Below are positions 4,027 through 5,121 of a DNA stretch of 5,121 nt, in pieces. The stretch is from Microcaldota archaeon (GTDB lineage Archaea > Micrarchaeota > Micrarchaeia > Micrarchaeales > Micrarchaeaceae). Position 1 is the first letter of the stretch; each line of letters opens with the position of its first letter. The notes beneath the pieces are model-generated. The model was given only the letters and a program-made list of their open reading frames with translations, was not told the DNA's origin and made no database searches. A program made the translations under genes and the position numbers. The stretch spans positions 1-5,121 of the forward strand of contig JAJZDT010000106.1 of the NCBI GenBank assembly GCA_021851535.1. Direction: 5' to 3'.

Positions 4027-5121
4027 ATGCGTATATTGCAGCTTGATGTTAATACTATTACTTACAAAATGATAAAGCCTGAGGCAAGCATCTATGAGAG
4101 CATTGAGAAAAAAGAACAGAGTGTCTCAAATGCGCTTGTAATTTTTATAACAATAGAACAAGATGACACAAAGGATTATGCGCAGAAAATGATCCATGAT
4201 GTATCAAAATTTTTAATTCAGCAAAAGATAAAAAATCTTGTGTTATACCCATTTGCACATCTAAGCGATAATTTAGGTGATTTGGATGCGGCATCCTCAC
4301 TTTTCGGGAAAATAAAGGAGTATGCACACGAAAAGATAAAAGATGTAACCATATATGCTGCGCCGTTCGGGTGGAATAAACAATTATCCCTGGATATAAA
4401 AGGATACCCGCTTGCGGAGCAATCAAGGCGATATGGCGTTAATGTTGAGGGAGCTGCAATAAAAAAAGAGAGAAAGCGAGTAGATTTAGCAATAGTTAAA
4501 AAATCAGAATGGGCAGATTTAGCGGAAACAGACCACCGGAAGATAGGTGAGCGCCAGGATCTCTTTAGTTTTCAGGAAATTTCTCCTGGCATGGTTTATT
4601 GGCATAACAATGGATTAATTATTTACCAGACGCTTATTTCATTTATAACACAAATATTAAGGAAGAATAATTATCAGATAATTAGCACGCCTTCTATATC
4701 TAATATTGCATTATGGCATATGAGTGGACACATGGAGCACTACAAAGAGAATATGTATCTACTTGGAGACCAACAGGATATGGGGCTTAAACCTATGAAT
4801 TGTCCATCAACAATAATGATATACAAATCAAGGCGTTATAGCTACAAAGATTTGCCGCTAAGACTTGCAATATTTGATAGGATTTATAGAAATGAGATAA
4901 GTGGTGCTCTTACTGGACTTATGCGACTTCGTGAGTTTACACAAGACGATGCACATATATTTACCTCACCAGAACATTTAGAATCAGAATTATCCGCTCT
5001 TCTTAATATTGCAAAGTACCTCTATAATGTATTCGGCATGGAATATTATGCAAATCTTTCAACGATGCCGGATGTTCATCTTGGTGATAAAGAGACATGG
5101 GATGTTGCTATCTCTTATCTT
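4027..5121 (+). CDS. thrS: Threonyl-tRNA synthetase, archaeal type, N-terminal 365 residues
   Basis: The frame is open from ATG 4027 to the right edge without a stop. ThrRS charges tRNA-Thr with threonine. Residues 1 to about 140 (M-R-I-L-Q-L-D start) form the archaeal-specific editing domain with a D-Tyr-tRNA deacylase-like fold, which removes mischarged serine. Y-P-F-A-H78-L-S, F-G-W-N-K118, and E131 match the editing-site His, Lys and Glu described for Pyrococcus ThrRS. The class II core follows: motif 1 with I-S-T-P222; W-H-M-S-G-H-M-E-H-Y-K; K-P-M-N-C259, the first zinc ligand; motif 2 from R288-N-E290 through R302-E-F-T-Q-D-D-A-H310, with H310 the second zinc ligand. The third zinc His, motif 3 and the anticodon-binding domain lie beyond the edge; the full protein is normally about 600-625 residues. 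No in-frame start exists between ATG 4027 and the TAA at 3976. Confidence 0.96.
   Translation, partial: MRILQLDVNTITYKMIKPEASIYESIEKKEQSVSNALVIFITIEQDDTKDYAQKMIHDVSKFLIQQKIKNLVLYPFAHLSDNLGDLDAASSLFGKIKEYAHEKIKDVTIYAAPFGWNKQLSLDIKGYPLAEQSRRYGVNVEGAAIKKERKRVDLAIVKKSEWADLAETDHRKIGERQDLFSFQEISPGMVYWHNNGLIIYQTLISFITQILRKNNYQIISTPSISNIALWHMSGHMEHYKENMYLLGDQQDMGLKPMNCPSTIMIYKSRRYSYKDLPLRLAIFDRIYRNEISGALTGLMRLREFTQDDAHIFTSPEHLESELSALLNIAKYLYNVFGMEYYANLSTMPDVHLGDKETWDVAISYL

Noticed and set aside
3968..4072. 34-codon plus-strand frame with a hydrophobic C-terminal half
   Set aside because: It overlaps the thrS promoter and first codons out of frame, has no SD, and its hydrophobic part is just thrS codons read in another frame.
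4145..4426. 93-codon minus-strand frame
   Set aside because: Antisense to the ThrRS editing domain, which is unambiguous on the plus strand.

Overview
The window reads as a piece of an AT-rich archaeal chromosome. Four things point to Archaea: a histone-fold protein, a threonyl-tRNA synthetase with the archaeal N-terminal editing domain, a polyprenol/dolichol-type lipid-carrier pathway (an Alg7-like GlcNAc-1-phosphotransferase and a dolichol-kinase-family protein), and promoters that look like TATA boxes with short or absent 5' leaders. A histone argues against Thermoplasmatales, which use HTa instead. The AT bias, small intergenic gaps, single-gene transcription units and a tRNA half whose anticodon stem only closes if an intron or split is assumed would suit a DPANN/ARMAN-type lineage. 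That placement is an inference of low confidence.

Layout: positions 1-46 (minus) hold the 5' half of a tRNA, probably tRNA-Arg with anticodon GCG, cut by the window edge. Diverging from it, 115-1155 (plus) encodes a polytopic UDP-sugar:polyprenyl-phosphate sugar-1-phosphate transferase of the Alg7/AglH/MraY superfamily. It converges on a minus-strand archaeal histone with a basic C-terminal tail (1207-1506), and an A/T tract at 1186-1202 between them serves as the histone terminator. The histone diverges from endonuclease IV (nfo, 1591-2451) across an 84-base spacer with a palindromic TATA-like element. nfo runs tail to tail, with no intervening base, into a minus-strand dolichol-kinase/CTP-dependent kinase family membrane protein (2452-3399).

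The stretch 3400-4026 has no intact gene. It contains a decayed, 5'-truncated nucleoside 2-deoxyribosyltransferase-like remnant (about 3551-3814), a small hairpin and a T-run. From 4027 to the right edge the plus strand encodes the first 365 residues of archaeal-type ThrRS (thrS), covering the editing domain and motifs 1 and 2 of the class II catalytic core. The gene continues beyond the window.

Functionally, the two membrane enzymes fit one pathway. A dolichol/polyprenol kinase would make or recycle the phosphorylated lipid carrier, and the Alg7-like enzyme would load the first sugar-phosphate onto it for protein N-glycosylation or surface glycans. They are in separate transcription units here. 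The other genes are housekeeping: chromatin, base-excision repair and translation. I found no CRISPR array, insertion sequence, defence system or clearly new multi-gene system. The points most worth checking are the tRNA half, the tailed histone with its start-codon ambiguity, and the deoxyribosyltransferase remnant.
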